Positions 17,556 to 26,880 of a stretch of DNA of 64,000 bases are shown one piece after another. A program made the position numbers and the translations under genes. Position 1 is the first letter of the stretch, and every line of letters begins with the position of its first letter. Source of the DNA: an uncultured Aquimarina sp. (lineage in GTDB: Bacteria; Bacteroidota; Bacteroidia; Flavobacteriales; Flavobacteriaceae); contig CANMTP010000001.1 of NCBI GenBank assembly GCA_947500845.1, forward strand, positions 310,001-374,000, read 5' to 3'. Under the pieces are notes generated by a model. That model did not search any database. It was not told where the DNA came from and saw only the letters and a program-made list of their open reading frames with translations.

Positions 17556-18680
17556 ATGAAACGAAATATAGCATATAGTATTTTTCTTGGAGGTTTAATT
17601 TTTGTCCTATCCGCATTTCAATTGCCTGATGCTTTACAGGATGAAAAGAAGTTTGTGGTGGTTTTGGATGCAGGACATGGTGGACACGATCCTGGAAATA
17701 GAGGAAATGGATATAAGGAAAAAGAAATTTCCTTGAATGTTGTTTTGGCTATTGGTGCGGAATTGGAAAAAGATCCAAGGTTTGAAGTTGTTTATACGCG
17801 AAAAACTGATGAATTTATAGAATTGCATGAAAGAGGAAAAATTGCCAATAAGGCAAATGCAGATCTTTTTGTTTCTGTGCATTGTAATTCGCACCGTTCT
17901 CAAGCGCATGGTACCGAAACATTTGTTTTGGGATTACACGCTAATAATGAGAATTTTAATGTAGCCAAGAATGAGAACTCGGTAATTCTGTTAGAGGATA
18001 ATTATGAGGCTAATTATGATGGTTTTGATCCTAATTCTCCAGAGTCTATTATAGGACTCACTTTAATGCAAGAAGAATACCTTGATCAAAGTTTAACATT
18101 GGCTAGTTTTGTACAAAATCGATTTAAAAAGACGTTAGAAAGAAAGAGTAGAGGAGTAAAACAGGCTGGTTTTGTTGTGTTGCATCAAACGTATATGCCA
18201 AGTGTTCTTATCGAACTTGGTTTTCTAACTAATCATAGTGAAGGAAAGTACTTAAATTCTAAAAAGGGACAAGAGAATATGGCAAAATCAATAACAACTT
18301 CTATAATTGACTATAAAGAAAGCCTTGATGCTATATATTATGCACCAAAACAAGAGACTAGTGAGCTGGTAAATACTACTGCTCAGATGAAAGGAGATAA
18401 AGTCTATGAAGATGTAACATTTAAAGTGCAAATTGCTGCAGGTTCTACAGATATAGAACTTGAACCATTTAATTTTAATGGTTTAGATCAGTTATCGAAG
18501 ATGAAAACAGGTGATTTGTATAAATATTACTTTGGAAGTACTTCAAACTATACATTGATCCAAGAGCTTAGAGAAATTGCAGTCGGTAAAGGGTTTGACT
18601 CTAGTTTTGTTGTAGCTTTTCGCAATAATGAATCAATTCCGTTAGCAGAAGCACTAAAAGCCAATACATCTTCTAACTAA
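17556..18680 (+). CDS. N-acetylmuramoyl-L-alanine amidase with C-terminal SPOR-like domain
   Basis: The enzyme should cleave the bond between N-acetylmuramic acid and the stem peptide in the periplasm. Residues 1-25 form a signal peptide. The Amidase_3 domain (about 30-265) has VVLDAGHGGHDPGN (first Zn His), the Glu of KEKEISLNV, SVHCNSH (second Zn His) and the catalytic Glu in VLIELGFLTN. The C-terminal 90 residues begin FKVQIAAGS and end with repeated alpha/beta elements like a SPOR domain, which would bind denuded glycan at septa. It diverges from lptD and precedes mlaD by 87 bases; the three form an envelope cluster. Confidence 0.93.
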   Translation: MKRNIAYSIFLGGLIFVLSAFQLPDALQDEKKFVVVLDAGHGGHDPGNRGNGYKEKEISLNVVLAIGAELEKDPRFEVVYTRKTDEFIELHERGKIANKANADLFVSVHCNSHRSQAHGTETFVLGLHANNENFNVAKNENSVILLEDNYEANYDGFDPNSPESIIGLTLMQEEYLDQSLTLASFVQNRFKKTLERKSRGVKQAGFVVLHQTYMPSVLIELGFLTNHSEGKYLNSKKGQENMAKSITTSIIDYKESLDAIYYAPKQETSELVNTTAQMKGDKVYEDVTFKVQIAAGSTDIELEPFNFNGLDQLSKMKTGDLYKYYFGSTSNYTLIQELREIAVGKGFDSSFVVAFRNNESIPLAEALKANTSSN

Positions 18681-18738
18681 TCTTAATAAATACTAAGAAT
18701 TCCTTAAAAAATAATCAGGGGAAATCTATTTTTTATTC

Positions 18739-18746
18739 TAAATTTG
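18739..18746 (+). promoter_or_regulatory. possible -7 element before mlaD
   Basis: TAAATTTG is an exact TAnnTTTG match 21 bases before the TTG start of the MCE gene, a normal leader length for this phylum. No clear TTTG is seen upstream. Confidence 0.45.
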
Positions 18747-18767
18747 TGACCTAAAATTAAATATATT

Positions 18768-19718
18768 TTGAAAATTACTCGAGAAGTCAAAACCGGAATA
18801 TTAGCTGTTTGTGCTATAGCACTTTTAATTTTTGGATATAGTTTTTTAAAAGGGAAAAATCTTCTTGAGAACGATAGAACGTTATACGCGGTCTATAAAA
18901 ATGTAGAAGGACTTATTCCTTCATCACCTGTAACGATCAACGGTTTGGTCGTTGGACAAGTGGTAGCCATCCGTTTTGCTGATACCGAAGGTAATTTGGT
19001 AGTAGAGTTTAATGTTGATAGTGATTTCGCTTTTTCAAAAAATAGTGAGGCAAAAGTATACGGTGGGGGATTGATAGGAGGCAAGTCTCTTGCCATCATT
19101 CCTACATATGAACAAGGGCTTGAAGCCAAAGATGGGGATACCTTACCAGGTAGATTAGAACCTGGTTTGCTTGAGTTGGTAAATGATAAACTTGCTCCCT
19201 TGCAGGCCAAGCTCGAAGCTGCTATAACAGATGCAGATACATTGTTAACCTCGGTTAATAATATTTTGAATGTAGATAGTCAAAATAATCTAAATTCTAT
19301 TTTTAAAGATTTAAGCGTTAGTGTTAAACAATTTAAGGGAACATCGATAAGACTCAATAATTTATTAGCTAATAACGAAGAAAAACTTAGTAATGCCTTC
19401 TCGAATGCTAATGAGATCTCTACAAAACTTAATAAAGTATCAGATTCTCTTTCTCAGATTAACATAAAACAAATTGGAAAGGAGCTAGAAGTTGTTCTGG
19501 CTAATTTTGAAAAGATTTCAATAGACTTGAATGCTGGAAAAGGAACCGCAGGAAAGCTGCTTAAAGATGAAAAATTATATGATAATTTAGAAAGTACAAG
19601 TAAGCAACTAGAACTACTACTACAGGATTTAAGATTAAATCCGAAACGGTATGTTCATCTTTCAGTTTTTGGAAGAAAAAATAAACCTTACGAAAAACCC
19701 ACAGACTCGATAAATTAA
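18768..19718 (+). CDS. MlaD family protein (MCE domain)
   Basis: MCE proteins form periplasmic hexameric rings that shuttle phospholipid between inner and outer membranes. The 316-residue protein starts at TTG, has an N-terminal membrane anchor (about residues 9-27, TGILAVCAIALLIFGYSFL), the MCE domain (about 35-115; VYKNVEGLIPSSPVTINGLVVGQV and GGGLIGGKSLAI), and a long, helical C-terminal half that would form a coiled-coil needle or barrel. Permease and ATPase partners (MlaE, MlaF) are not in this window. The next gene follows by 5 bases, so it is probably translated from the same message. Confidence 0.92.
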   Translation: MKITREVKTGILAVCAIALLIFGYSFLKGKNLLENDRTLYAVYKNVEGLIPSSPVTINGLVVGQVVAIRFADTEGNLVVEFNVDSDFAFSKNSEAKVYGGGLIGGKSLAIIPTYEQGLEAKDGDTLPGRLEPGLLELVNDKLAPLQAKLEAAITDADTLLTSVNNILNVDSQNNLNSIFKDLSVSVKQFKGTSIRLNNLLANNEEKLSNAFSNANEISTKLNKVSDSLSQINIKQIGKELEVVLANFEKISIDLNAGKGTAGKLLKDEKLYDNLESTSKQLELLLQDLRLNPKRYVHLSVFGRKNKPYEKPTDSIN

Positions 19719-19723
19719 AAACT

Positions 19724-21043
19724 ATGCAATATATACCTAATATCTTATTTGTAATTGCCCTTGTGGCTGGGATTGGATATTTTACCAGGAACATCCGAAA
19801 AGTGATCCGTAATATTCGTCTTGGTAAAGATGTTGATCGATCAGATAACAAAGGCGAACGATTTAAGAATATGGCTATGATTGCTTTTGGACAGTCCAAA
19901 ATGGTAAGAAGGCCCATAGCTGGAGTATTGCATGTTATCGTATATCTAGGTTTTATTATTATCAATATCGAAGTCTTAGAAATTATAATAGATGGGATTT
20001 TTGGTACGCATAGGATTTTTGGATTTCTCGGAGGATTCTATAATTTCCTGATTGCCTCTTTTGAGATCCTGGCGTTGTTAGTTTTGGTGAGTGTGATAAT
20101 ATTTTGGATTCGTCGAAATGTAATTAACATAAGACGTTTTAAAACTCTTAAGGGTTGGCCAAAAAATGATGGAAATATTATCTTGTATTTTGAAGTTGTG
20201 CTTATGACATTGTTCTTAACAATGAATGCAGCTGATTTACAATTGCAAGAACTAGGAGCAGATCACTATATCAAAGCAGGATCTTATCCGGTTAGCCAAT
20301 TTATATCACCCCTCTTTAATGGGATGTCAGAAGGAAGCCTGGTACTTTTGGAAAGAGGAGCCTGGTGGCTACATATATTGGGGATACTCGTATTTTTAAA
20401 TTACTTATACTTTTCAAAACATTTGCATATTCTTTTGGCATTTCCAAATACATATTATGGTGATTTAAAACCTCAAGGGGAGTTTGATAATTTAGAGGCT
20501 GTAACCAATGAGGTAAAGTTAATGATGGATCCCAGTGCAGATCCTTTTGCGACGCCTGCTGGTGACGAACCAGAAGGAGAACCAGAGAAGTTTGGGGCCT
20601 CTGATGTGATGGATCTTAACTGGGCACAACTCCTTAACGCATATACCTGTACAGAATGTGGCCGTTGCACGAGTGAATGCCCGGCCAACCAAACTGGAAA
20701 AAAGCTATCTCCACGGAAAATTATGATGGATACCCGCGATCGTCTAAAAGAAGTGGGAGATAATATTGATAAGAATGGAAGTTTTGTAGATGACGGAAAG
20801 CAATTATTAAACGACTATATCACAGCAGAAGAGTTATGGGCCTGCACAAGTTGTAATGCATGTGTAGAGGCATGTCCTGTGAGTATTAGTCCTTTATCAA
20901 TTATTATTGATATGAGAAGATATCTGGTAATGGAGCAAAGCGCCGCACCATCTGATTTAAATAATATGATGTCTAATATTGAAAATAATGGTGCTCCTTG
21001 GCCATTTAATCAAATGGATAGATTAAACTGGAGTAACGAGTAA
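19724..21043 (+). CDS. membrane (Fe-S)-binding protein, HdrC-like
   Basis: The 439-residue protein has an N-terminal membrane part with four to five helices (about residues 3-20, 62-85, 104-130, 158-175, 208-232), similar to quinone-linked gamma subunits, then a soluble part with two 4Fe-4S sites: CTECGRCTSECPANQTGKKLSP near residue 310 and CTSCNACVEACPVSISP near 382. The arrangement resembles HdrC/DsrM-type electron carriers that pass electrons between the quinone pool and a CCG-domain protein. That partner is probably the product of 21607-22398. The physiological donor and acceptor are unknown. Confidence 0.88.
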   Translation: MQYIPNILFVIALVAGIGYFTRNIRKVIRNIRLGKDVDRSDNKGERFKNMAMIAFGQSKMVRRPIAGVLHVIVYLGFIIINIEVLEIIIDGIFGTHRIFGFLGGFYNFLIASFEILALLVLVSVIIFWIRRNVINIRRFKTLKGWPKNDGNIILYFEVVLMTLFLTMNAADLQLQELGADHYIKAGSYPVSQFISPLFNGMSEGSLVLLERGAWWLHILGILVFLNYLYFSKHLHILLAFPNTYYGDLKPQGEFDNLEAVTNEVKLMMDPSADPFATPAGDEPEGEPEKFGASDVMDLNWAQLLNAYTCTECGRCTSECPANQTGKKLSPRKIMMDTRDRLKEVGDNIDKNGSFVDDGKQLLNDYITAEELWACTSCNACVEACPVSISPLSIIIDMRRYLVMEQSAAPSDLNNMMSNIENNGAPWPFNQMDRLNWSNE

Positions 21044-21106
21044 CCACACCTAATAACCAAAAAGTTAACCAAGTAAAACCATTAAAATTAAGAGAAAGTA
21101 AACGTT

Positions 21107-21553
21107 ATGAAGAAGGAAGAAGTAGAAAAATTATTGCATGACAAAGTAGAAGCAGGAGAACACATAAGTCCGGTACTACCTGAAGGTATTAAAAACTATC
21201 TTATTGATATCGATGGAACCATCACAGAAGATGTACCTAATGAAGAACCAGAGCGAATGGTAACTTGTGAGCCATTTCCTGATGCCTTAGTTACACTAAA
21301 TAAATGGTTTGATGAAGGACATGTTATTTGTTTTTTTACATCAAGAACAGAAGATCATAGAGAAGTAACTGAAAAATGGTTAAATAAGCATGGTTTTAAA
21401 TATCATAGTTTACTAATGGGAAAACCACGAGGTGGAAATTATCACTGGATCGATAATCATTTAGTAAAAGCAACCCGTTACACAGGTAAATTTACCGAGC
21501 TAGTAGAAAGGGTGGTTACCATCGAGGTTTTTGATGATGGAAAACATGATTAA
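21107..21553 (+). CDS. HAD superfamily hydrolase-like protein
   Basis: The 148-residue protein has the HAD catalytic motifs: DIDGTIT (Asp34 nucleophile, Asp36 acid/base), the Thr/Ser motif in CFFTSRTEDH near residue 84, a conserved Lys in MGKPRGG and an Asp in HWIDNHLVKATRY. It is likely a small phosphatase. Homologues in related genomes are often labelled phosphoheptose isomerase (recollection), a name these motifs do not support. It sits between the two iron-sulfur genes with gaps of about 60 bases on each side, so it may be cotranscribed with them, but its link to electron transfer is unknown. Confidence 0.75.
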   Translation: MKKEEVEKLLHDKVEAGEHISPVLPEGIKNYLIDIDGTITEDVPNEEPERMVTCEPFPDALVTLNKWFDEGHVICFFTSRTEDHREVTEKWLNKHGFKYHSLLMGKPRGGNYHWIDNHLVKATRYTGKFTELVERVVTIEVFDDGKHD

Positions 21554-21606
21554 TTAAAGGTGGAGTATTTCCTGAAATTATAGAATAAGAATATAAAGTA
21601 TTACGT

Positions 21607-22398
21607 ATGAGTGAAACTGTAAAGGTGCCAACTATGGCAGAATATATGGCTGAAGGCAAGAAACCAGAAGTTTTATTTTGGGTAGGTTGCGCCGGTAGTT
21701 TTGATGATAGAGCCAAAAAAATCACCAAGGCCTTTGTAAAATTACTCCATAATGCTCGTGTTGACTTTGCTGTATTGGGCACAGAAGAAAGTTGTACAGG
21801 GGATCCTGCAAAAAGAGCAGGTAATGAGTTTTTGTTTCAAATGCAGGCAGTTACCAATATAGAGGTAATGAATGCATATGAAATAAAAAAGGTGGTCACT
21901 GCTTGCCCTCATTGTTTTAATACTTTAAAAAATGAATACCCTTCTTTAGGAGGTGATTACGAAGTAATGCATCATACGCAATTTCTGAAGTCTCTTCTTG
22001 ATGAAGGCAGACTTACCGTTGAAGGAGGAAAGTTTAAAGGAAAACGAATAACATTTCATGATCCCTGTTATCTTGGTAGGGCAAATAATGTATATGAAGC
22101 ACCCAGAGACCTGCTCAAGAAACTGGAAGTAGAACTTATCGAAATGAAACGCTGCAAGCGCAACGGCTTGTGTTGTGGGGCAGGGGGAGCACAGATGTTT
22201 AAAGAACCAGAACCCGGCAATAAAGATGTAAATATCGAGCGGACCGAAGATGCTCTGGAAACAAAACCAGATATTATTGCTGCCGGATGCCCATTTTGTA
22301 ATACAATGATGACAGATGGAGTGAAAAATAAAGAGAAAGAAGATAGTATCGAAGTAATGGACGTTGCAGAACTTATCGCAAATGCACAAGATTTATAG
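21607..22398 (+). CDS. (Fe-S)-binding protein with two cysteine-rich CCG domains, HdrB-like
   Basis: The 263-residue soluble protein carries two cysteine-rich domains of the PF02754 type: WVGCAGSFDDR ... TACPHCFNTLKNEYP with HHTQFL, then HDPCYLGR ... GLCCGAGGAQMF ... GCPFCNTMMTDG. These motifs bind a non-cubane or 4Fe-4S cluster in HdrB, GlpC and LutA proteins. Together with the membrane protein at 19724-21043 it looks like a two-part quinone-linked oxidoreductase module. The substrate cannot be read from sequence. A strong terminator follows, which marks the end of the transcription unit starting at or before mlaD. Confidence 0.9.
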   Translation: MSETVKVPTMAEYMAEGKKPEVLFWVGCAGSFDDRAKKITKAFVKLLHNARVDFAVLGTEESCTGDPAKRAGNEFLFQMQAVTNIEVMNAYEIKKVVTACPHCFNTLKNEYPSLGGDYEVMHHTQFLKSLLDEGRLTVEGGKFKGKRITFHDPCYLGRANNVYEAPRDLLKKLEVELIEMKRCKRNGLCCGAGGAQMFKEPEPGNKDVNIERTEDALETKPDIIAAGCPFCNTMMTDGVKNKEKEDSIEVMDVAELIANAQDL

Positions 22399-22425
22399 AT
22401 TATTTTCTTAGGCTTACACAATTTT

Positions 22426-22462
22426 AAAAGAGTTAATATGTTGTTCATATTAACTCTTTTTT
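22426..22462 (+). terminator. terminator after the HdrB-like gene
   Basis: A perfect 15-bp stem (AAAAGAGTTAATATG with its complement) and a TTGTT loop are followed by Ts, 28 bases after the stop codon. Confidence 0.9.
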
Positions 22463-22518
22463 ATAGAAGTATATAGTAATAGTTTTTGTTACATTAGTAG
22501 CACATAAAAAAAAAGCTG

Positions 22519-23004
22519 ATGTTGGTAGATTTTAATGACCTCCCAGAAACATCCAGAGTATGGATTTATCAAGCAAATAGGTCATTTTCCCTGGAAGAAT
22601 TAGAGGAGATTACACAAAAATTAAAAGAATTCATTACTCAATGGACAGCGCATGGTGCTGATCTTAAGGCGGGATATGAGATTAAGTATAAAAGATTTAT
22701 AACCATTGGTTTAGATCAGGGACTTAATGCGGCATCTGGATGTTCAATCGACGCTTCCGTCCATTTTATTCAAGAATTAGAGCAAGCTTACAATGTTGAT
22801 CTAATGGACAAAATGAATGTATCTTTTAAGCAAGGAGAGTTTGTAGCATATAAAACTCTTACCGATTTTAAAAAGATGGCAAAAAATAGATCAGTATCCC
22901 CAAATACTATCGTTTTCAATAACCTGGTGACTAACATTGCTGAATATCGAACCAATTGGGAAGTGCCAGCAAAAGACAGTTGGCACAACCGTTTTTTAAA
23001 CTAA
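22519..23004 (+). CDS. conserved Bacteroidota protein of unknown function
   Basis: This 161-residue soluble protein belongs to a conserved flavobacterial family that database entries often call ABC transporter ATPase (recollection). Nothing here supports that: there is no Walker A glycine-lysine loop, no ABC signature and no Walker B. The sequence opens VDFNDLPETSRVWIYQANR, has a helical segment rich in Glu (SLEELEEITQKLKEFITQW) and a small DQGLNAASGCSIDASVHFIQELE motif with one cysteine, which is the most family-like stretch. The next gene starts 8 bases downstream, so the two are almost certainly cotranscribed. Confidence 0.8.
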   Translation: MLVDFNDLPETSRVWIYQANRSFSLEELEEITQKLKEFITQWTAHGADLKAGYEIKYKRFITIGLDQGLNAASGCSIDASVHFIQELEQAYNVDLMDKMNVSFKQGEFVAYKTLTDFKKMAKNRSVSPNTIVFNNLVTNIAEYRTNWEVPAKDSWHNRFLN

Positions 23005-23011
23005 AATTTTC

Positions 23012-25936
23012 GTGTGGCATTTTATTAAAAAGTACATTTCTTTTATAATTTTATTAATAACCTCTGTAATCTATCCACAGCAAGAGAGCCCCTTATTTAC
23101 AGAGGACCAGGAAGCTCAAAAACGTTGGGTGGATAGTGTTTATAATACGATGACATTAAAAGAGAAAGTGGGTCAATTGTTTATGGTTGATGTACTCTCT
23201 TCAAAACCTAAAAAAGATACCGACAAAATAAAAAAATTAATCCAGGAGTATCATATTGGAGGTGTTATCTTTTCTAAAGGTGGCCCCAATAGACAGGCGA
23301 AATTAAATAATAAATATCAATCGCTTTCCAAAATACCCTTATTGATAGGGATGGATGCGGAATGGGGCTTGGCGATGCGATTAGATTCTACACAAGCATT
23401 TCCATGGAATATGACATTGGGAGCTATTCAGAACAATGATTTAATTGAAGAAACAGGAAGACAAATTGCTAGGCACTGCAAGCGCTTGGGAGTGCACATT
23501 AACTTTGCCCCTGTTGTTGATATCAATACAAACCCAAAAAATCCAATTATAGGTAACCGTTCTTTTGGAGAAGATAAAGAAGAAGTTACCCAAAAGTCTT
23601 TGGCTTTTATGAAAGGCATGCAAAAAGAAGGGGTTATAGCAACTGCAAAACACTTTCCTGGGCATGGTGATACCGATAGTGATTCTCATAAAACCCTACC
23701 CACCATTGATTTTGATGCCAAAAGAATCGATAGTGTAGAATTATATCCTTACCGAAAACTTATTGATGAAGGCCTTTCCAGTGTTATGGTGGCACATCTT
23801 AATATCCCAAGTTTAGAATCTAGATATGGATATCCTTCTTCGATCTCTAAAAATGTTGTCACCACATTATTACAAGATAGTCTGAAATTTAAAGGGTTGA
23901 TTTTTACCGATGCCTTAAATATGAATGGGGCTTCAGGTTTTAAAGATCCGGGTGATATTGATTTGGCAGCATTTTTAGCAGGTAATGATATTTTATTGAT
24001 TTCTGAAGATGTACCACTTGCCTCACAAAGGATTATTTCTGCGTATTATTCGAAAATAATTACAGAAGAACGTTTGGCGCATTCTGTAAAGAAGATATTA
24101 CTTGCAAAGTATAAGGTAGGATTAAATAAGTATCGGCCAGTTGAAACGGCATATTTATATGAAGAATTAAATAGTGTCAAAAATGAAGTCTTGCATCATG
24201 AACTGGTAGAGAACTCATTAACCATAATAAAAAATGCAAGGGCTACATTACCGATAAAGAACTTAGACCTGAAAAAAGTTGCTTATGTATCTATGGGAGA
24301 TGATTCTGGAGAAGCTTTTTATGAACAACTGAACAAGTATACCAAGGTTGATTGGATTAAAGCTGGTCAGCTTAGTGATATGATGGAGCAGCTACGTAAC
24401 TATAATTATATAGTAATAGGATTTCATAAGTCTAATACTTCACCCTGGGCAACCTATAAGTTTACCGATAAAGAATTAGTTTGGTTATATGAGATTGCCA
24501 GACTTAATACTACTGTACTCAATATTTTTGCACGCCCTTACGCGGCATTAGATATGCTTTCTACCACAAATTTTGAAGGAATTGTGATGGCATATCAAAA
24601 TAGTAATGTAGCACAAGAGAAAGCAGCTCAACTTCTTTTTGGTGCAATAGAAGCAAAAGGGAAGTTGCCAGTGAGCGTAGGGGAAGAATTTCCGGTAGGA
24701 ACAGGAATCGAAACAAGATCACTAAAACGATTAACATATGGGTTACCAGAGAGTGTTGGTGTTAATTCTTATAGACTTAGTAGAATTGATTCTATCGTTA
24801 ATCGAACATTAGAAGAAAAAATGACACCTGGTTTGCAGTTAATTATTGCCAGAAAAGGAAAAGTTATTTTTAATAAAAACTACGGTTATCATACTTATAA
24901 TAAACTTCGCAAAGTAAAAGGTTCAGATATTTATGACCTTGCATCACTTACAAAAATACTGGCTACATTGCCGCTTACTATTGAATTAAAAGATAAAGGA
25001 CTTATTTCTTTAGACTCTAGAGTAGGCGAACTCTTACCGTCGTTTAAAGATTCTAACAAAAAAGATATCACTGTTAGGTCTATGTTGTCACATTATGCCA
25101 GATTAAAGGCATGGATTCCGTTCTATTTGAAAACATTAGACACTATAACTCAAAAACCAGATAAGAAATATTATCGCAATAGATTTTCGGAAGACTTTAA
25201 TATAGAAGTAACAAATAATCTTTACCTGCGAAGCGATATGAGGGATTCGTTAATGCAGCGAATAAAGGATAGTGAATTGCGAACAAAATTACGTTATAAA
25301 TACAGTGATTTACCATATTATCTTTTAAAAACATATATAGAAGATCACTATGATAACACTTTGAATGATCTGACACAACAATATTTTTATAGACCTTTGG
25401 GAGCAACTAATACCACATTTGTACCTTTAAAAAAATTTAAGAAAAAACGAATTGTACCAACAGAGAATGATCAGGTTTTTAGAAAAGAGATTATACACGG
25501 GTATGTGCACGATCAGGGAGCAGCTATGTTCGGAGGAATAGGTGGGCACGCCGGTTTGTTTTCCAATGCAAATGATGTTGCTAAAATAATGCAGATGTAT
25601 CTCAACGGTGGATATTATGGTGGGAAACAATATTTCAAAAGTCAAACTCTCGAAGAATTTAATACATGCTACTATTGTGATAAAGACGTACGAAGAGGAG
25701 TGGGTTTCGATAAACCGCAATTGGGTGATATTGGTCCTACATGCGGTTGCATATCGATGACCAGTTTTGGACATAGTGGCTTTACAGGAACGTTTACTTG
25801 GGCAGATCCAGAAGAGGAAATCATTTATGTTTTCTTAAGTAATCGTACGTTTCCTGATTCTGCAAATCGAAAATTGATCGCTAATGATATACGATCAGAA
25901 ATACAGAGGGTGATCTATGAAGCCATTGATTATTAA
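23012..25936 (+). CDS. GH3 beta-N-acetylhexosaminidase fused to a beta-lactamase-type serine hydrolase
   Basis: A 974-residue exported protein starting at GTG. After the signal peptide, residues 40-380 form a GH3 domain of the NagZ kind: the His/Asp loop KHFPGHGDTDSDSH starts at Lys213, and the nucleophile should be Asp300 in FTDALNMNG. A GH3 C-terminal-like domain follows (about 395-570). From about 590 a class C-like serine hydrolase begins: Ser645-x-x-Lys648 in DLASLTKIL, a YSD motif in YKYSDLPYY, and HSG in FGHSGFTGTF. The likely substrate is murein: the first half removes GlcNAc, the second may cut peptide or ester bonds. Fused proteins of this type are known in Bacteroidota. Confidence 0.9.
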   Translation: MWHFIKKYISFIILLITSVIYPQQESPLFTEDQEAQKRWVDSVYNTMTLKEKVGQLFMVDVLSSKPKKDTDKIKKLIQEYHIGGVIFSKGGPNRQAKLNNKYQSLSKIPLLIGMDAEWGLAMRLDSTQAFPWNMTLGAIQNNDLIEETGRQIARHCKRLGVHINFAPVVDINTNPKNPIIGNRSFGEDKEEVTQKSLAFMKGMQKEGVIATAKHFPGHGDTDSDSHKTLPTIDFDAKRIDSVELYPYRKLIDEGLSSVMVAHLNIPSLESRYGYPSSISKNVVTTLLQDSLKFKGLIFTDALNMNGASGFKDPGDIDLAAFLAGNDILLISEDVPLASQRIISAYYSKIITEERLAHSVKKILLAKYKVGLNKYRPVETAYLYEELNSVKNEVLHHELVENSLTIIKNARATLPIKNLDLKKVAYVSMGDDSGEAFYEQLNKYTKVDWIKAGQLSDMMEQLRNYNYIVIGFHKSNTSPWATYKFTDKELVWLYEIARLNTTVLNIFARPYAALDMLSTTNFEGIVMAYQNSNVAQEKAAQLLFGAIEAKGKLPVSVGEEFPVGTGIETRSLKRLTYGLPESVGVNSYRLSRIDSIVNRTLEEKMTPGLQLIIARKGKVIFNKNYGYHTYNKLRKVKGSDIYDLASLTKILATLPLTIELKDKGLISLDSRVGELLPSFKDSNKKDITVRSMLSHYARLKAWIPFYLKTLDTITQKPDKKYYRNRFSEDFNIEVTNNLYLRSDMRDSLMQRIKDSELRTKLRYKYSDLPYYLLKTYIEDHYDNTLNDLTQQYFYRPLGATNTTFVPLKKFKKKRIVPTENDQVFRKEIIHGYVHDQGAAMFGGIGGHAGLFSNANDVAKIMQMYLNGGYYGGKQYFKSQTLEEFNTCYYCDKDVRRGVGFDKPQLGDIGPTCGCISMTSFGHSGFTGTFTWADPEEEIIYVFLSNRTFPDSANRKLIANDIRSEIQRVIYEAIDY

Positions 25937-25977
25937 TTACATAATGTCTCTGAGAATACTTTAAAAGTTTGAATGAT

Positions 25978-26880
25978 ATGAACGTTGAATTTTCTAAAAA
26001 TGGCCCTGTTTTTTCTCGTATCGTAGCAGGATGCATGAATTGGGGAGCATGGGGAGCCAATCTTTCTGTGGATCAGACCCAAAAACTTATTGAAGATTGT
26101 ATAGAAATCGATGTGACAACATTTGACCATGCCGATATTTATGGCCACTATACTACAGAAGAACTATTTGGTCATGCAATAAAAGGTAATACCGCATTTC
26201 GTGATAAAATGCAATTAGTGACAAAGTGTGGTATTAAGTTGACAACACCAAACCGCCCTAAAAATCGAATAAAATCATATGATACTTCGGCTAGTTATAT
26301 TATTGAATCGGTTGAAAGGTCATTGACCAATTTACAAACTGATTATATTGATCTTCTTTTATTGCACAGACCTAGTCCGCTAATGAATCCAGAAGAAATT
26401 GCTGACGCTTTCACAAAATTAAAAGATCAGGGGAAAGCATTAAGTTTTGGAGTTTCTAATTTTACTCAATCACAATTCGACATGCTTAATGATTTAATTT
26501 CTTTAGAGACAAATCAGATTGAAATATCTCCATTACATTTAACACCTTTTACTGATGGTACTTTAGATCAATGTATAAAAAAAGGTATTAAACCAATGGG
26601 GTATTCCACATTGGCTGGAGGGAAGTTTTTCGCAAAAGAACCAGAGGATAGTGTAGTACAAATTATTAAAGTTGCTGGTCAGTTAGCTCAAAAGTATAAG
26701 GTGACTATAGATCAAGTACTCATTTCCTGGATCGTAAAACATCCTTCTGGAATTTATCCCATAATAGGATCAACAAAAATTAGTAGAATTCAAGCTGCAA
26801 AAGAGGCCTTAGCTATTGAAATCACAGATGAAGAATGGTTTATGATTTGGGAAGCATCTACAGGAAGGGAAGTGGCTTAG
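25978..26880 (+). CDS. aldo/keto reductase
   Basis: This is a 300-residue NAD(P)H-dependent oxidoreductase of the AKR superfamily with a TIM-barrel fold. The catalytic tetrad is visible: Asp and Tyr in FDHADIYGHY, Lys in LVTKCGI and His in DLLLLHRPSPL. The C-terminal cofactor motif IIGSTKISRIQAAKEAL is intact. The overall pattern (NWGAWGANLS, SPLHLTPFTDGTLDQC) is like E. coli YdhF. An upstream TTG at 25969 is possible, but the ATG at 25978 fits relatives better. It follows the GH3 fusion by 41 bases. The natural substrate is unknown. Confidence 0.92.
   Translation: MNVEFSKNGPVFSRIVAGCMNWGAWGANLSVDQTQKLIEDCIEIDVTTFDHADIYGHYTTEELFGHAIKGNTAFRDKMQLVTKCGIKLTTPNRPKNRIKSYDTSASYIIESVERSLTNLQTDYIDLLLLHRPSPLMNPEEIADAFTKLKDQGKALSFGVSNFTQSQFDMLNDLISLETNQIEISPLHLTPFTDGTLDQCIKKGIKPMGYSTLAGGKFFAKEPEDSVVQIIKVAGQLAQKYKVTIDQVLISWIVKHPSGIYPIIGSTKISRIQAAKEALAIEITDEEWFMIWEASTGREVA

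Noticed and set aside
22519..23004. ABC transporter ATPase
   Set aside because: No nucleotide-binding motif is present.
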